Origin: Billgrantia lactosivorans
GTDB taxonomy: Bacteria > Pseudomonadota > Gammaproteobacteria > Pseudomonadales > Halomonadaceae
Length of the DNA: 64,000 nucleotides
Reading direction: 5' to 3'
Assembly: GCF_003254665.1 (NCBI RefSeq)
Contig: NZ_QHGY01000001.1
Coordinates: 248,001-312,000, forward strand
Shown: positions 36,953 through 46,517 of the stretch, piece by piece
Layout of the letters: the number at the start of each line of letters is the position of its first letter
How positions within the stretch are numbered: the stretch's first letter is position 1
Position numbers and translations under genes: made by a program
Notes under the pieces: generated by a model
Told to the model about the DNA's origin: nothing
Database searches by the model: none
The model's input: the letters and a program-made list of their open reading frames with translations, nothing else

Positions 36953-37993
36953 TCAACGCTTCTCCCAGCGGCTGGCATCGAGTCGCTCCAGCAGCCGCTC
37001 GACACCCCCCTCCACGCCCTCTCGGACGGCTATGCCGAGCCGCTTGCCCATCGGCTGCCGCGCCTCCAGGCGCACGCTGACGACCCGCGCCTCCTCCATC
37101 CGCGTCACCAGGTAGGCCTCGCTGGTACCCAGCGCGTCCACCAGGCCTTTCTCCAGGGCGTCCTGTCCATACCACACCTCCCCCGTCGCCACCGCCTCGA
37201 TGTCCAGCGCCGGGCGCCGCTTCGCCACGTGGCCCTTGAACAGCTCGTGTATGTGCTCGAGGTCCGACTGGAACTTCTCCCGTCCCTCCTCGGTGTTCTC
37301 GCCGAACACGGTCAGGGTGCGCTTGTACTCGCCCGCCGTGAGCAGCTCCACATCGACATCATGGCGCTTGAGCAGGCGATGCACGTTGGGCAGCTGGGCC
37401 ACGACGCCGATCGAGCCGAGCACGGCGAACGGGGCGGCACGCAGGTGGTTTGCGGCACATGCCATGAGGTAGCCGCCGCTGGCCGCCACCTTGTCCACGC
37501 ATACCGTCGTCTTGAGCCCCGCCTCGCGTAGCCGGTCGACCTGCGCGGCCGCCAGCCCGTAGGCATGCACCAGGCCCCCCGCCGACTCCAGGCGGATCAC
37601 GACCTCGTCGCCTTCACTCGCCGCCGACGTGACGGCCGAGATCTCCTCGGCGAACCGCCCCGCCGCCGTCGCCCTGAGGTCGCCGTGAAAATCCAGGACC
37701 CATACCGTGCCGCGAGACTCGCCGGCCTGCCTGCGGGCAGCGCGTGAGCGGCTCTTGTCAGTGCGTCGGAAGGCCTTGGCCAGGCGCTTGCGCGCGCTCG
37801 GCTCGGTGGCGGCCAGGGCCAGGCGGCGGCGGCGGTACTCGAGGCGATCGTTCAGCTCCTCGACTTTCAGGCGCATGCGCTCGCCCGCCTCGTTCTTGAT
37901 GCGGGCGATCACCACGACCGCCACCACGACCAGCAGGGTCAGGATCGACATCTGCAGGACGAAGCGCCCCATGTCCATCAGCCATTCGTTCAC
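36953..37993 (-). CDS. sohB: Inner-membrane protease SohB
   Basis: Signal-peptide-peptidase-A family serine protease of 346 residues. An N-terminal membrane helix (11-30) precedes a charged cytoplasmic or periplasmic linker and the S49 catalytic domain with S172 (AASGGYLMA) and K224 (GEYKRTL) as the Ser-Lys dyad. The start is the GTG at 37993, chosen because GGAG lies 8 bases upstream and the E. coli protein begins at the same place; the in-frame ATG further up has no support. Divergent from the SCP2 gene. Confidence 0.92.
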   Translation of the reverse strand: MNEWLMDMGRFVLQMSILTLLVVVAVVVIARIKNEAGERMRLKVEELNDRLEYRRRRLALAATEPSARKRLAKAFRRTDKSRSRAARRQAGESRGTVWVLDFHGDLRATAAGRFAEEISAVTSAASEGDEVVIRLESAGGLVHAYGLAAAQVDRLREAGLKTTVCVDKVAASGGYLMACAANHLRAAPFAVLGSIGVVAQLPNVHRLLKRHDVDVELLTAGEYKRTLTVFGENTEEGREKFQSDLEHIHELFKGHVAKRRPALDIEAVATGEVWYGQDALEKGLVDALGTSEAYLVTRMEEARVVSVRLEARQPMGKRLGIAVREGVEGGVERLLERLDASRWEKR

Positions 37994-38058
37994 GTCGCCA
38001 CTCCGTTTCCGTGTTGATCGTCCAATCGTGACCCCCGGGGCCGCCCCTGACAACGGGC

Positions 38059-38087
38059 TTGATTGAAACAATCGTTTGAAATAACCT
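38059..38087 (+). promoter_or_regulatory. Promoter with PsrA-like box before the SCP2 gene
   Basis: TTGATT (38059-38064) and TAACCT (38082-38087), 17 bases apart, with GAAAC-AATC-GTTTG (38065-38078) filling the spacer. GAAAC-N4-GTTTC/G is the form of the site bound by PsrA, the TetR-type fatty-acid-responsive regulator of pseudomonads and relatives. A repressor there would block the promoter. Confidence 0.5.
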
Positions 38088-38140
38088 CTGCCAGATGGGC
38101 CTACGCTCCCACTCGTACATCCACCACAGGAAGGATTTCC

Positions 38141-38452
38141 ATGTCCACCTCGACATTAGACAAATTGCAAGAGCGCTTCGACCCCCAGGCAGCCCAGGGC
38201 ATGGACGATGTCTTCCAGTTCCATTTCAGCGACAACGGCAGCCACTACCTGGTGGTCAAGGACGGCACTCTGTCGATCGAGGAAGGCGAGCACGACGACC
38301 CCTCCGTATCGCTCTCGATGAGCAGCGAGACGCTGAAGGGCATCATGACCGGCGAGGTCAACGGCATGACGGCGTTCATGACCGGCAAGCTCAAGGCCAC
38401 CGGCAACGTGATGCTGGCGACCAAGCTGACCAGCCTGTTCCCGAATCGCTGA
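38141..38452 (+). CDS. SCP2 sterol-binding domain protein
   Basis: A stand-alone SCP2 domain of 103 residues, with VFQFHFSDNGSHYLVVKDG and the ligand-tunnel end GIMTGEVNGMTAFMTGKLKA in part, then GNVMLATKLTSLF. SCP2 domains bind fatty acyl chains or lipids. AGGAAGGA precedes the ATG. A PsrA-like site in its promoter supports a link to fatty-acid metabolism. Confidence 0.92.
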   Translation: MSTSTLDKLQERFDPQAAQGMDDVFQFHFSDNGSHYLVVKDGTLSIEEGEHDDPSVSLSMSSETLKGIMTGEVNGMTAFMTGKLKATGNVMLATKLTSLFPNR

Positions 38453-38460
38453 AGGCCGCG

Positions 38461-38484
38461 ACGGGCCGCCTGCGGGCGGCCCGT
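38461..38484. terminator. Hairpin between convergent SCP2 and nudC genes
   Basis: Perfect 10-base-pair stem ACGGGCCGCC / GGCGGCCCGT with loop TGCG, 8 bases past the SCP2 stop and 8 bases before the nudC stop. Confidence 0.65.
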
Positions 38485-38492
38485 TGGTGTTC

Positions 38493-39278
38493 TCAGCGCG
38501 ACGGCGCGAGGCCGTCGGCAACCTCGGCAAGGTGGGTCTCGATCAGCGCCCGGGAAATGGAATAGGGGGGCGGCAGCTGCGGCAGCCGCTTGGGATGGAA
38601 CCAGGCCGCATCGGCGATCTCGATGCCGTCGATGCGAATGCGACGGCTGGCCGCCTCGGCAAAGAAGCCCAGCATCAGTGCATGAGGGAACGGCCAGGCC
38701 TGGCTGCGGTAGTAGCGTATCCGCCCGATGCTGAGACCCACCTCTTCGTAGACTTCCCGATGCACCGCCTCTTCGGCCGACTCTCCCGGTTCGATGAACC
38801 CGGCCAGCGTGGAGTAGCGCCCCGGCGGGAAACGCGGGCTACGTGCCAGCAGCATGGCGTCGCCGTGGGTGACCAGGGTGATGATGCACGGCGAGATGCG
38901 CGGGTAGTTGCGATGCCCGCACTGCCGGCAATGCATGGCGAACTCGGCGTCGAGCCGGGCAGCATGTGCCCCGCAGCGGCCACAGTAGCGATGGTCGCGC
39001 AGCCAGGCGGACACCTGCAGCGCAGTGGCGATCAAGGGAAACCATGACCCGGGGAGGCGCGCCAGCCAGTCACGGCCGTCGGGCCAGTGCTCCCCGGGAT
39101 GCTCCTCCACCGACAGGGCGATCGGCTCGTCGTGCCAGTAGGCCAGCGGCTGTACCGACTCGTCCCACGGTTGCGCCTGCTGGAGGGGAGTGCCATCCGG
39201 CCCGGGAGCAATGCGCCCCGCCGCCACCCGAATGAGCCTGCCGCCGCTGGCGGCCAGCGGCAGCTCACGGCGCAGCAT
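38493..39278 (-). CDS. nudC: NAD(+) diphosphatase / NAD-capped RNA hydrolase NudC
   Basis: Splits NAD(H) to NMN and AMP and removes NAD caps from RNA. The 261 residues include a zinc ribbon with C99, C102, C117 and C120 (YCGRCG, HCRQCG), the Nudix box GFIEPGESAEEAVHREVYEE (160-179) and the family-specific SQAWPFPHALM motif (192-202). It overlaps dnaQ by 14 bases at its start, so it is the last gene of methyltransferase-rnhA-dnaQ-nudC. Confidence 0.94.
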   Translation of the reverse strand: MLRRELPLAASGGRLIRVAAGRIAPGPDGTPLQQAQPWDESVQPLAYWHDEPIALSVEEHPGEHWPDGRDWLARLPGSWFPLIATALQVSAWLRDHRYCGRCGAHAARLDAEFAMHCRQCGHRNYPRISPCIITLVTHGDAMLLARSPRFPPGRYSTLAGFIEPGESAEEAVHREVYEEVGLSIGRIRYYRSQAWPFPHALMLGFFAEAASRRIRIDGIEIADAAWFHPKRLPQLPPPYSISRALIETHLAEVADGLAPSR

Positions 39279-40029
39279 CGCCGCTCCCTTGCGGTTGCGA
39301 CATCAGCGCATCCCACTGGCAGCTTCCCGCCACCCGACGAATCTGCTCGAGCTTGGCCCGGTGGGCGGCGAGCTCCGCGTCGCCAGGGTGCAGCACGCGG
39401 AGGCTGCCGGCGGGAAGCGCCATGCGCCGGATCGACAGACCGCTGGCCATGGCCTGACTGTCGCTGCGCTCCTCGGCGTCGAGCGACAGCGCCGTCTGGC
39501 CACCGGTCATGGCCAGGTAGACATCGGCCAGGATCTCGGCATCGAGCAGGGCGCCGTGCAGCACGCGATGGCCGTTGTCGATCTCGTAGCGCTTGCACAG
39601 GGCGTCGAGATTGTTGCGCTGCCCCGGGTGTCGCTCGCGAGCCAGCTGCAGGGTATCGAGGATGCGGCAGTGTTCCGCCACCGGCCCCAGGCGCGGCTCG
39701 CCGCGCGCTGCCAGCAGCAGCTTGAATTCGTGGTCGATGAAGCCGACGTCGAAGGCGGCGTTGTGAATCACCAGTTCCGCGCCGCGGATGAACTCCCAGA
39801 AGGCATCGGCGACCTCGGCGAAGACCGGCTTGTCGACGAGGAATTCGTTGGTGATGCCGTGCACCCCGATGGCCTCAGCCTCGACCTCGCGCTGCGGATT
39901 GATGTACTGGTGATAGCTGTTGCCGGTCAGGCGTCGGTTGACGAGCTCCACGGCGCCGATCTCGATCAGGCGATGGCCCTCGCGGGGGTCGATGCCGGTG
40001 GTTTCGGTATCGAGTACGATCTGACGCAT
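39265..40029 (-). CDS. dnaQ: DNA polymerase III epsilon subunit (proofreading exonuclease)
   Basis: DEDDh 3'-5' exonuclease of the replicative polymerase, 254 residues. Catalytic residues D7 and E9 (LDTETTG), D94 (HNAAFDVGF), H158 and D163 (HGALLDAE). The clamp-binding motif QTALSL (178-183) corresponds to the E. coli QTSMAF site, and the C-terminal tail that binds the alpha subunit follows. Just 2 bases separate it from the rnhA stop, so it is in one operon with rnhA. Confidence 0.95.
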   Translation of the reverse strand: MRQIVLDTETTGIDPREGHRLIEIGAVELVNRRLTGNSYHQYINPQREVEAEAIGVHGITNEFLVDKPVFAEVADAFWEFIRGAELVIHNAAFDVGFIDHEFKLLLAARGEPRLGPVAEHCRILDTLQLARERHPGQRNNLDALCKRYEIDNGHRVLHGALLDAEILADVYLAMTGGQTALSLDAEERSDSQAMASGLSIRRMALPAGSLRVLHPGDAELAAHRAKLEQIRRVAGSCQWDALMSQPQGSGDAAP

Positions 40030-40031
40030 GG

Positions 40032-40532
40032 TTACGACTCTGGTTGGGTGGTGGTTGGCGAGCTCTCGCGGCGCCAGTGGGCATCGATGGCGGCATTGGC
40101 CAGCGCATCGGCTCGCTCGTTGCCGGGATGGCCACTGTGGCCCTTGACCCAGTGCCAATGGATACGGTGTCGGTGGGTTTCCTCCAGCAGCTCACGCCAC
40201 AGCTCGGCGTTCTTGACCGGCGGCCTGCTGGCCGTCTTCCAGTTGCGCTTCATCCAGCCGTGGATCCACTCGGTGATGCCGCGGCGAAGGTACTCGGAAT
40301 CGGTCCACAGCTCGACCTCGCAGGCCTGCTTGAGCGTGCGCAGCGCCATGATCGCCGCCATCAGCTCCATGCGGTTGTTGGTGGTGCAGGCCTCGAAGCC
40401 GTTCAGGGTCTTCTCGTGTCGGCCGCTGCTCAACACGGCCCCCCAGCCACCCGGGCCGGGATTGCCGCGACAGGCGCCGTCGGTGTGGATGATGACTCTG
40501 GGTAGCGGCTTGTCGGGGCTGCTGTCACTCAA
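40032..40532 (-). CDS. rnhA: Ribonuclease HI, TTG start
   Basis: Removes RNA from RNA-DNA hybrids. Catalytic residues D18 ([12 protein letters not shown]), E56 (NRMELMAA), D78 (LWTDSEY), H132 and D142 ([15 protein letters not shown]) are all present. The first codon is most likely TTG at 40532: AGAAGGA lies 9 bases upstream, and it overlaps the methyltransferase stop by 8 bases. This gives 166 residues, near the family size. The next in-frame ATGs lie 69 bases further up, inside the upstream gene. Whether the TTG is used needs protein evidence. Confidence 0.93.
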   Translation of the reverse strand: MSDSSPDKPLPRVIIHTDGACRGNPGPGGWGAVLSSGRHEKTLNGFEACTTNNRMELMAAIMALRTLKQACEVELWTDSEYLRRGITEWIHGWMKRNWKTASRPPVKNAELWRELLEETHRHRIHWHWVKGHSGHPGNERADALANAAIDAHWRRESSPTTTQPES

Positions 40533-41310
40533 CTTCGGTTGTCCTTCTGCTCGGTTCCGGGACGGCACCGCCGACACGCGTGGCATGCCCCAGCGCACCA
40601 CCGCCCAGGGTCCCCTGCAGCCTCAACCTGGGGCGCTGGCTCTGGGCGAGTCGGCTGCGGCGGCGGGCGTGAATGATGTAGCTGTCACCCAGCGGCACGT
40701 TGTGGCGCCGCCCCAGCGTCTCCAGAGCGGCGTTGGTCGGCGGACTGCCGGGCAGGTGGAAGCCGCAGTAGTCTACCCGCTCGACGCGGAAGTCGACAAA
40801 CGCAAGCCAATCGCCCAGCTTGGCCGGCGTGCGCCAGTGCCCGCGCCACGGCAGCCGGCTGCGACGCCCGGGGGTCAGGCGGGCGAGACCGCCCAAGCCC
40901 AGCGGCATCCAGCCGAGCACGACCAGGCAACCGTCGTCCGCGGTGACCCGGGCGGCCTCCTGGAGCAGGCGATGGGGCTCGTCGACCACCTCCAGCAGGT
41001 GGTGGACGATGACCAGGTGAAGACATTCATCGGGCAGCGCGAGGGCATCGAGGGGGCACACCAGGGCCGAGGCCTTCTCGGACAGCTCGGCCGTCGGCGC
41101 CCAGCGAATGTTATGGCGTATGGGGGACATGTCGGTCAGCGACGGCCCCATGCCGAGCTCCAGGCTGTGGCCCCCGTGCAGGTTTTCGCAGATGGGTCCC
41201 AGGCAGGCCCGCTCGGCCCGCCAGTGCGCCTGACCGTCTTCGCTGGACCAGTAGCGACGCCCTTCCCGGTACAGCCGTGCCAAGGCGAGCGCTTCATGCG
41301 GGTTTGACAT
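40525..41310 (-). CDS. SAM-dependent methyltransferase (YafS-like)
   Basis: Class I methyltransferase-fold protein, 261 residues, with [15 protein letters not shown] as the SAM-binding loop (non-canonical, lacking the usual GxGxG) and [23 protein letters not shown] in the core, here listed as pieces. It is the gene that sits between gloB (divergent) and rnhA in E. coli, where it is called yafS. The substrate is unknown. The C-terminal 30 residues are Arg/Gly-rich and probably disordered. Confidence 0.85.
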   Translation of the reverse strand: MSNPHEALALARLYREGRRYWSSEDGQAHWRAERACLGPICENLHGGHSLELGMGPSLTDMSPIRHNIRWAPTAELSEKASALVCPLDALALPDECLHLVIVHHLLEVVDEPHRLLQEAARVTADDGCLVVLGWMPLGLGGLARLTPGRRSRLPWRGHWRTPAKLGDWLAFVDFRVERVDYCGFHLPGSPPTNAALETLGRRHNVPLGDSYIIHARRRSRLAQSQRPRLRLQGTLGGGALGHATRVGGAVPEPSRRTTEVE

Positions 41311-41484
41311 TGCTGACCAATACCTCCATGATCACCGGTTTTGCAGGCTATTTCGGCCTTTTTGCCGAGCACGGCCCTCGGTCGAGCGGGTGCCCACCAC
41401 CGCGTTCGGCCGTACCGCCGGGCGCGCGAGACGGACTTACGACCGCCACCATTCGGTTGACGACGCGACGAAGGATGACCGCCT

Positions 41485-42252
41485 ATGCTGAGCGTGACAC
41501 CGATTCCCGCTTTAAGCGACAACTATATCTGGCTCCTGCGGCAGGATACGAGCCCTGAAGCCTGTGTCGTGGACCCTGGGGACGCCGAGCCGGTGATCCG
41601 CGTGCTCGAGCAGGAAGGTCTCACTCTTCGCTCCATCCTCGTCACCCACCATCACCCCGATCACGTGGCTGGCCTGCCGGAACTCATCGAACGCTATTCC
41701 CCCCAGGTGATCGGCCCCGACAATCCGGGTATCCAGGGCCTGACGGAGCGCGTCGGCCAGGGCGACACCTGCCGGGTCATGGGGCGCCGCTTCGACGTTC
41801 ACGAGGTGCCGGGGCACACGCTGGACCATATCGCCTTCTTCACTGCCGGCATACCGCCATTGCTGTTCTGTGGCGACACCCTGTTCTCGGCGGGCTGCGG
41901 CCGCCTGTTCGAAGGCACGCCCGAGCAGATGCACCGTTCGCTGCAGGCTCTCGCCGCGCTGCCGGACGACACCCTGGTGTTCGCTGCCCACGAGTACACC
42001 CAGGCCAATCTCCGCTTCGCTCAGGCGGCCGACCCTCACAACCGGGATGTCGTCGAGGCCATCGACGAGGCCCGACGCGCCCGCGATCTCGACCGCCCCA
42101 CCCTGCCGAGCCGCCTGGCCCGGGAGAAGCGCATCAACCCGTTCCTGCGCTGCGACGACCCGGATGTTCGCGCCACGGCGTCATCGCACGGCAATACCGA
42201 TACCGACCAGGCCACCTTTACCACCCTGCGGGCCTGGAAAGACACATTCTGA
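41485..42252 (+). CDS. gloB: Hydroxyacylglutathione hydrolase (glyoxalase II)
   Basis: Metallo-beta-lactamase-fold enzyme releasing D-lactate and glutathione from S-lactoylglutathione. The 255-residue protein has the dinuclear metal motif THHHPDHVAG (54-63), further ligands in VPGHTLDHIAF and FCGDTLFSAGCGRLF, and the C-terminal glutathione-binding EKRINPFLRC. Length and start match the E. coli enzyme. AAGGA precedes the ATG by 9 bases. Confidence 0.95.
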   Translation: MLSVTPIPALSDNYIWLLRQDTSPEACVVDPGDAEPVIRVLEQEGLTLRSILVTHHHPDHVAGLPELIERYSPQVIGPDNPGIQGLTERVGQGDTCRVMGRRFDVHEVPGHTLDHIAFFTAGIPPLLFCGDTLFSAGCGRLFEGTPEQMHRSLQALAALPDDTLVFAAHEYTQANLRFAQAADPHNRDVVEAIDEARRARDLDRPTLPSRLAREKRINPFLRCDDPDVRATASSHGNTDTDQATFTTLRAWKDTF

Positions 42253-42307
42253 GCATCAGACGCATCCCATGGGCGGAGTGGACGCCACCCGCCCAGAAGG
42301 AGAACGC

Positions 42308-43465
42308 ATGACCTATCGAACGACGCGGCAGTGGACCTTGGCCCTTGCCGGAGGCATCGCCATGATCGGTGCGCTGTCGACAACCAGTCCGAAGCTTCTG
42401 GCAAGTCCCCATCCCGGGGCCGAACCGGCCCAGCCGTCCCATCATTTCTGGGACGACCTGAATCTGGACCACCTCCCCGGGGATGCCTGGGAACGGCTGC
42501 GCGACAACATGCAATGGCACGAGCGCCGCCACGACGCCCGGGTCCAGCAGTGGATCGACCACTACCGCGCCAACCCGGACAACATCGTCGAGATCATCGA
42601 GCGCGCCCGGCCGTGGATGGCCTGGATCAACGAGCAGGTCGAGCTGCGTGGACTGCCCGGCGAGGTTGGCCTGATCCCCTTCGTGGAGAGCTCCTACGAT
42701 CCCCTCGCCCGCAGCCATCGAGGCGCGGCCGGCCTGTGGCAGTTCATGCCCGGTACCGCTGATGCCCTGGGCCTGCATCGTCACAATGGCTACGACGCGC
42801 GTCTCGACGTCATCGCCTCGACCCAGGCGGCGCTGGACTACATCGAGCTACAGGCCGACCAGTGGTACGACGGCGATATCGAACTCTCGCTGGCGGCCTA
42901 CAACGCCGGCGCCGGTACCGTCAACCGGGCGCGCCAGGCCGCAGCGTCAGGCGGTTCGGCCGGTGACTACTGGGATCTGCAGCTGCCCGCCGAGACGATG
43001 AACTACCTGCCCAAGCTCAATGCCATCGCCGCCATCATCGACGACCCCGATGCCCACGGCGTCGCCCTGCCCGAAATCGACGACACCCCGGCTTTCGCCA
43101 AGGTGCCGGTCGACGCGCCGATCAACCTCTCCCAGCTGGCCAACCTCGCCGGCGTGGACCAGGCGGAGCTCACGGCGCTCAACCCGGGGCTGACCAATGG
43201 CAGCGCCTCCCCCGCCGCGGTCGACGTGGTGCTGGTTCCCATCGAGCAGGAAGAGGCGATACTGGCGGAGCTCAGTGCCCCGGCCCCGTCGACCCCGCAG
43301 GAAGGCGAGCAGTACCTCGTCCAGCATGGCGACAGCCTCTCGGCCATCGCCGGCCGCCACGGCATCAGCGTGGCCGAACTGCGCCGGCATAACGGTCTGA
43401 ACGGCGATGTCATCCACAGCGGCCAGCAGCTCGAGATTCCCCATCGCAGCCTTGCGGCACGTTGA
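42308..43465 (+). CDS. mltD: Membrane-bound lytic murein transglycosylase D-like
   Basis: Cleaves the glycan backbone of peptidoglycan. The 385 residues comprise a signal-like N-terminus (about 8-32), a lysozyme-like domain with the catalytic E127 in IPFVESSYDP, AAGLWQFMPGTA and ELSLAAYNAGAG, a short segment resembling a degenerate LysM, and one good C-terminal LysM repeat (EQYLVQHGDSLSAIAGRHG). Typical MltD carries two or more LysM domains and a lipobox cysteine, and no lipobox cysteine is seen here. AAGGAG precedes the ATG. Confidence 0.92.
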   Translation: MTYRTTRQWTLALAGGIAMIGALSTTSPKLLASPHPGAEPAQPSHHFWDDLNLDHLPGDAWERLRDNMQWHERRHDARVQQWIDHYRANPDNIVEIIERARPWMAWINEQVELRGLPGEVGLIPFVESSYDPLARSHRGAAGLWQFMPGTADALGLHRHNGYDARLDVIASTQAALDYIELQADQWYDGDIELSLAAYNAGAGTVNRARQAAASGGSAGDYWDLQLPAETMNYLPKLNAIAAIIDDPDAHGVALPEIDDTPAFAKVPVDAPINLSQLANLAGVDQAELTALNPGLTNGSASPAAVDVVLVPIEQEEAILAELSAPAPSTPQEGEQYLVQHGDSLSAIAGRHGISVAELRRHNGLNGDVIHSGQQLEIPHRSLAAR

Positions 43466-43577
43466 AAGCGCCGGCCACCGTCCGCCGAATATCGAGGTTT
43501 ACAAGCGACGGATGGCCTGACACCTTATGGCGGTATCGCCCGGGCTGCCGGGCCAGCCTCCACCAAGGATGTCTTTG

Positions 43578-45413
43578 ATGCGGTTCGTCCTGCCTATCAC
43601 TCTCGTCTGTTGCCTGGGGCTTGGCTGGGGAGCGTCGTCGCACGCCGCCGACGCCGACGAGGTGCCCACCGTGCATGGCCTGGCGCTCTACGACGAGCCG
43701 GCCCTGCCCGCCGACTTCAGCCACTTTCCCTACGTCGACCCCGACGCCCCCAAGGGCGGCAGCATGACCCAGGCGGCGGTCGGCAGCAGCTTCGATTCGA
43801 CCAATCCCTTCATCATTCGCGGTACGCCGGCAATCGGCATCAGCGAGATCTACGATACCCTGATGGTGGAGAACCCCGACGAACCGTTCAGTGCCTACGG
43901 CCTGCTGGCCGAGGGCATTCGTCTGGACCCGGAGCGCTACTGGATCGAGTTCGACCTGCATCCCGAGGCACGTTTCCACGACGGCGAGCCGGTGACGGCC
44001 GAGGACGTGGTCTACAGCTTTCACCTGCTGCGCGACGAGGGCAATCCGTTCTACCGTGGCTACTACGCCGACGTGAAGAGCGTCGAGGCGCTCGACCGTC
44101 ATACCGTGCGCTTCGAGTTCGGCGCCAACCACTCCCGTGAGCTGCCGCTCATCGTCGGCCAGCTGCCGATCCTGCCGAAGCATTACTGGGAGCCGCGCGA
44201 TTTTTCCAGCCCGACCCTGGCCCGGCACCCCGGCTCGGGCCCCTACCGCATCGCCGAGGTGGATCCGGGGCGTCGCATCGTCTACGAGCGCGTCGATGAC
44301 TACTGGGGCCGCGACCTGCCGGTCAACGTGGGCCGGCACAACATCGATCGCCTGATCTACGACTACTATCGCGACCGCGACATCGCCTGGGAGGCGTTCA
44401 AGGCCGGCGTCATGGACTACCGGATCGACGCGCGGGCCGCGACCTGGGCCATCGGCTACGACTTCCCCGCCTATCGCGAAGGGCTGGTCAAGCGCATTAC
44501 CGTGCCTGACGGCCAGCCGTCGCGGATGCAGGCCTTCGTGTTCAACCTGCGGCGCGACAAGTTCCAGGATCCCAGGGTGCGGGAAGCCCTCAACCTCACC
44601 TTCGACTTTCCCTGGCTCAACGCCAACATCTTCTACGACACCTACCGGCGCACCGAGAGCTATTTCCAGAACTCGGACATGGCCGCCGAGGGCAAGCCCA
44701 GCGATGCGGAGCTCGAGCTGCTCGAACCCTTCCGCGACGCTCTGCCGGCGCGGGTCTTCGAGGAGGCGCTGCCCATCGACCATCCCGACGACCTGCGCGA
44801 GCGGCTGCGCCTTGCCTACGACCTGCTGCTCGAGGCCGGCTACGAGGTCCGCGACGATACCCTGGTCGACGCCGAGAGCGGCCGTCCGCTCACGGTGGAG
44901 GTGATGCTCTTCGACAGCGGCATGGAGCGGGTGGTCCAGCCGATGCTGCGCAACATGTCGCGCCTCGGGATTCGCGGCAGCCTGCGCATCGTCGACATCA
45001 ACCAGTACCTCAATCGGCTGCGCAGCTTCGACTTCGACCTCATCGTCGGCCAGTTCCCCCAGTCCAACAATCCGGGCAACGAGCAGCGCGAATACTGGAC
45101 CAGCGAGTTCGCCGACAGCCCGCAGAGCCGCAACTTGATGGGGCTGGAGAATCCCGCCGTGGACAGCCTGGTGGAGCGACTGATCCGGGCCGACAGCCGC
45201 GAGGAGCTGAATACCGTCGCGCGCGCGCTGGACCGGGTGCTGCGCTGGGAATTCATCACCATCCCGCAGTACCACTCCGGCGAGACCCGGATTGCCGTCT
45301 GGGACAAGTTCGGCTATCCCGAACCCTTCCCGGAGTACGGGCTCGATCTCGCCGCCTGGTGGGTCGATGCCGAACGTGAAGCCGAGATCAACCAGCGCCT
45401 GCGCCGCCGCTAG
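43578..45413 (+). CDS. yejA: Extracellular solute-binding protein, YejA family
   Basis: Periplasmic binding protein (SBP_bac_5, oligopeptide/nickel family), 611 residues, that delivers peptides such as microcin C to YejBEF. A signal peptide spans about residues 1-24 (hydrophobic core, cleavage near SHA-AD). HGLALYDEPALPADFSHFPY followed by DPDAPKGG is the YejA N-terminal signature. The start at 43578 has AAGGA 8 bases upstream; another ATG at 43569 overlaps that site. First gene of yejABEF, with a small leader hairpin GCCCGG-GCTG-CCGGGC at 43539-43554. Confidence 0.94.
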   Translation: MRFVLPITLVCCLGLGWGASSHAADADEVPTVHGLALYDEPALPADFSHFPYVDPDAPKGGSMTQAAVGSSFDSTNPFIIRGTPAIGISEIYDTLMVENPDEPFSAYGLLAEGIRLDPERYWIEFDLHPEARFHDGEPVTAEDVVYSFHLLRDEGNPFYRGYYADVKSVEALDRHTVRFEFGANHSRELPLIVGQLPILPKHYWEPRDFSSPTLARHPGSGPYRIAEVDPGRRIVYERVDDYWGRDLPVNVGRHNIDRLIYDYYRDRDIAWEAFKAGVMDYRIDARAATWAIGYDFPAYREGLVKRITVPDGQPSRMQAFVFNLRRDKFQDPRVREALNLTFDFPWLNANIFYDTYRRTESYFQNSDMAAEGKPSDAELELLEPFRDALPARVFEEALPIDHPDDLRERLRLAYDLLLEAGYEVRDDTLVDAESGRPLTVEVMLFDSGMERVVQPMLRNMSRLGIRGSLRIVDINQYLNRLRSFDFDLIVGQFPQSNNPGNEQREYWTSEFADSPQSRNLMGLENPAVDSLVERLIRADSREELNTVARALDRVLRWEFITIPQYHSGETRIAVWDKFGYPEPFPEYGLDLAAWWVDAEREAEINQRLRRR

Positions 45414-45439
45414 GCCGCCGCCCATGAGGAAGCCGTGAC

Positions 45440-46513
45440 GTGAGCCGCTACATCCTGCGCCGACTGCTGCTGATGGTGCCCACCCTGGTGGGGATCATGC
45501 TGCTCAACTTCATCATCGTCCAGGCCGCGCCGGGCGGTCCGATCGACCAGATGCTGGCCCGCTTCGAGGGCGTCGACAGCATGGTCAGCACACGCCTGGA
45601 CGCCGGCGGCGGTGACGTGGTGGTGCGCGACGAATCGCGCGGAGCCCGCGGCATCGATCCGCGCTTCATCGAGCAGCTCGAGCAGCAGTTCGGCTTCGAC
45701 AAGCCCGCCCACGAGCGCTTCCTGGGCATGCTGGGCGACTACGCCACCTTCGACTTCGGCAACAGCTTCTTCCGCGACCGACCGGTCGTCGAGCTGATGA
45801 TCGAACGGCTGCCGGTCTCGATCTCGCTGGGGCTCTGGACCACCCTGCTGGTCTACCTGATCTCGATCCCCCTGGGCATCCGCAAGGCGCTTCACCACGG
45901 CTCGCGCTTCGACGTCTGGACCTCGGGGCTGGTGATCGTCGGCTATGCCATCCCCGGGTTCCTGTTCGCCATCCTGTTGATCGTGCTGTTCGCCGGCGGC
46001 AGCTACTGGGATCTCTTCCCGTTGCGCGGATTGACTTCGCCCGACTTCGACGAGCTGAGTGCCTGGGGCAAGGTCAAGGATTACTTCTGGCACATCACCC
46101 TGCCGGTCACCGCCATGACCATCGGCAGTTTCGCCACCCTGACCATGCTGACCAAGAACAGCTTCCTCGACGAGATCCACAAGCAGTACGTGCTCACCGC
46201 CCGTGCCAAGGGGGCCAGCGACCGCCGCACGCTCTATGGTCACGTGTTCCGCAACGCCATGCTGATCATCATCGCCGGCCTGCCCGGCGCCCTGGTGACG
46301 ATCTTCTTCACCGGCTCGCTGCTGATCGAGGTGATCTTCTCGCTGGAGGGGCTGGGGCTGCTCGGCTTCGAGGCGGTGATGCAGCGCGACTACCCGGTAA
46401 TCTTCGGCACACTGTTCCTCTACACCCTGATCGGGCTGATCCTCAAGCTGGTTTCCGACCTCACCTACGTGTGGGTGGATCCGCGCATCGATTTCGAGAC
46501 ACGGGAGTCCTGA
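45440..46513 (+). CDS. yejB: Peptide/microcin C ABC transporter permease YejB
   Basis: Inner-membrane permease of 357 residues, binding-protein-dependent type, with six helices and the permease loop [20 protein letters not shown] that contacts the ATPase. The long periplasmic loop after the first helix (about 45-130) is typical of YejB. Starts with GTG. Translated in series with yejA (26-base gap) and yejE. Confidence 0.94.
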   Translation: MSRYILRRLLLMVPTLVGIMLLNFIIVQAAPGGPIDQMLARFEGVDSMVSTRLDAGGGDVVVRDESRGARGIDPRFIEQLEQQFGFDKPAHERFLGMLGDYATFDFGNSFFRDRPVVELMIERLPVSISLGLWTTLLVYLISIPLGIRKALHHGSRFDVWTSGLVIVGYAIPGFLFAILLIVLFAGGSYWDLFPLRGLTSPDFDELSAWGKVKDYFWHITLPVTAMTIGSFATLTMLTKNSFLDEIHKQYVLTARAKGASDRRTLYGHVFRNAMLIIIAGLPGALVTIFFTGSLLIEVIFSLEGLGLLGFEAVMQRDYPVIFGTLFLYTLIGLILKLVSDLTYVWVDPRIDFETRES

Positions 46514-46517
46514 GCCG

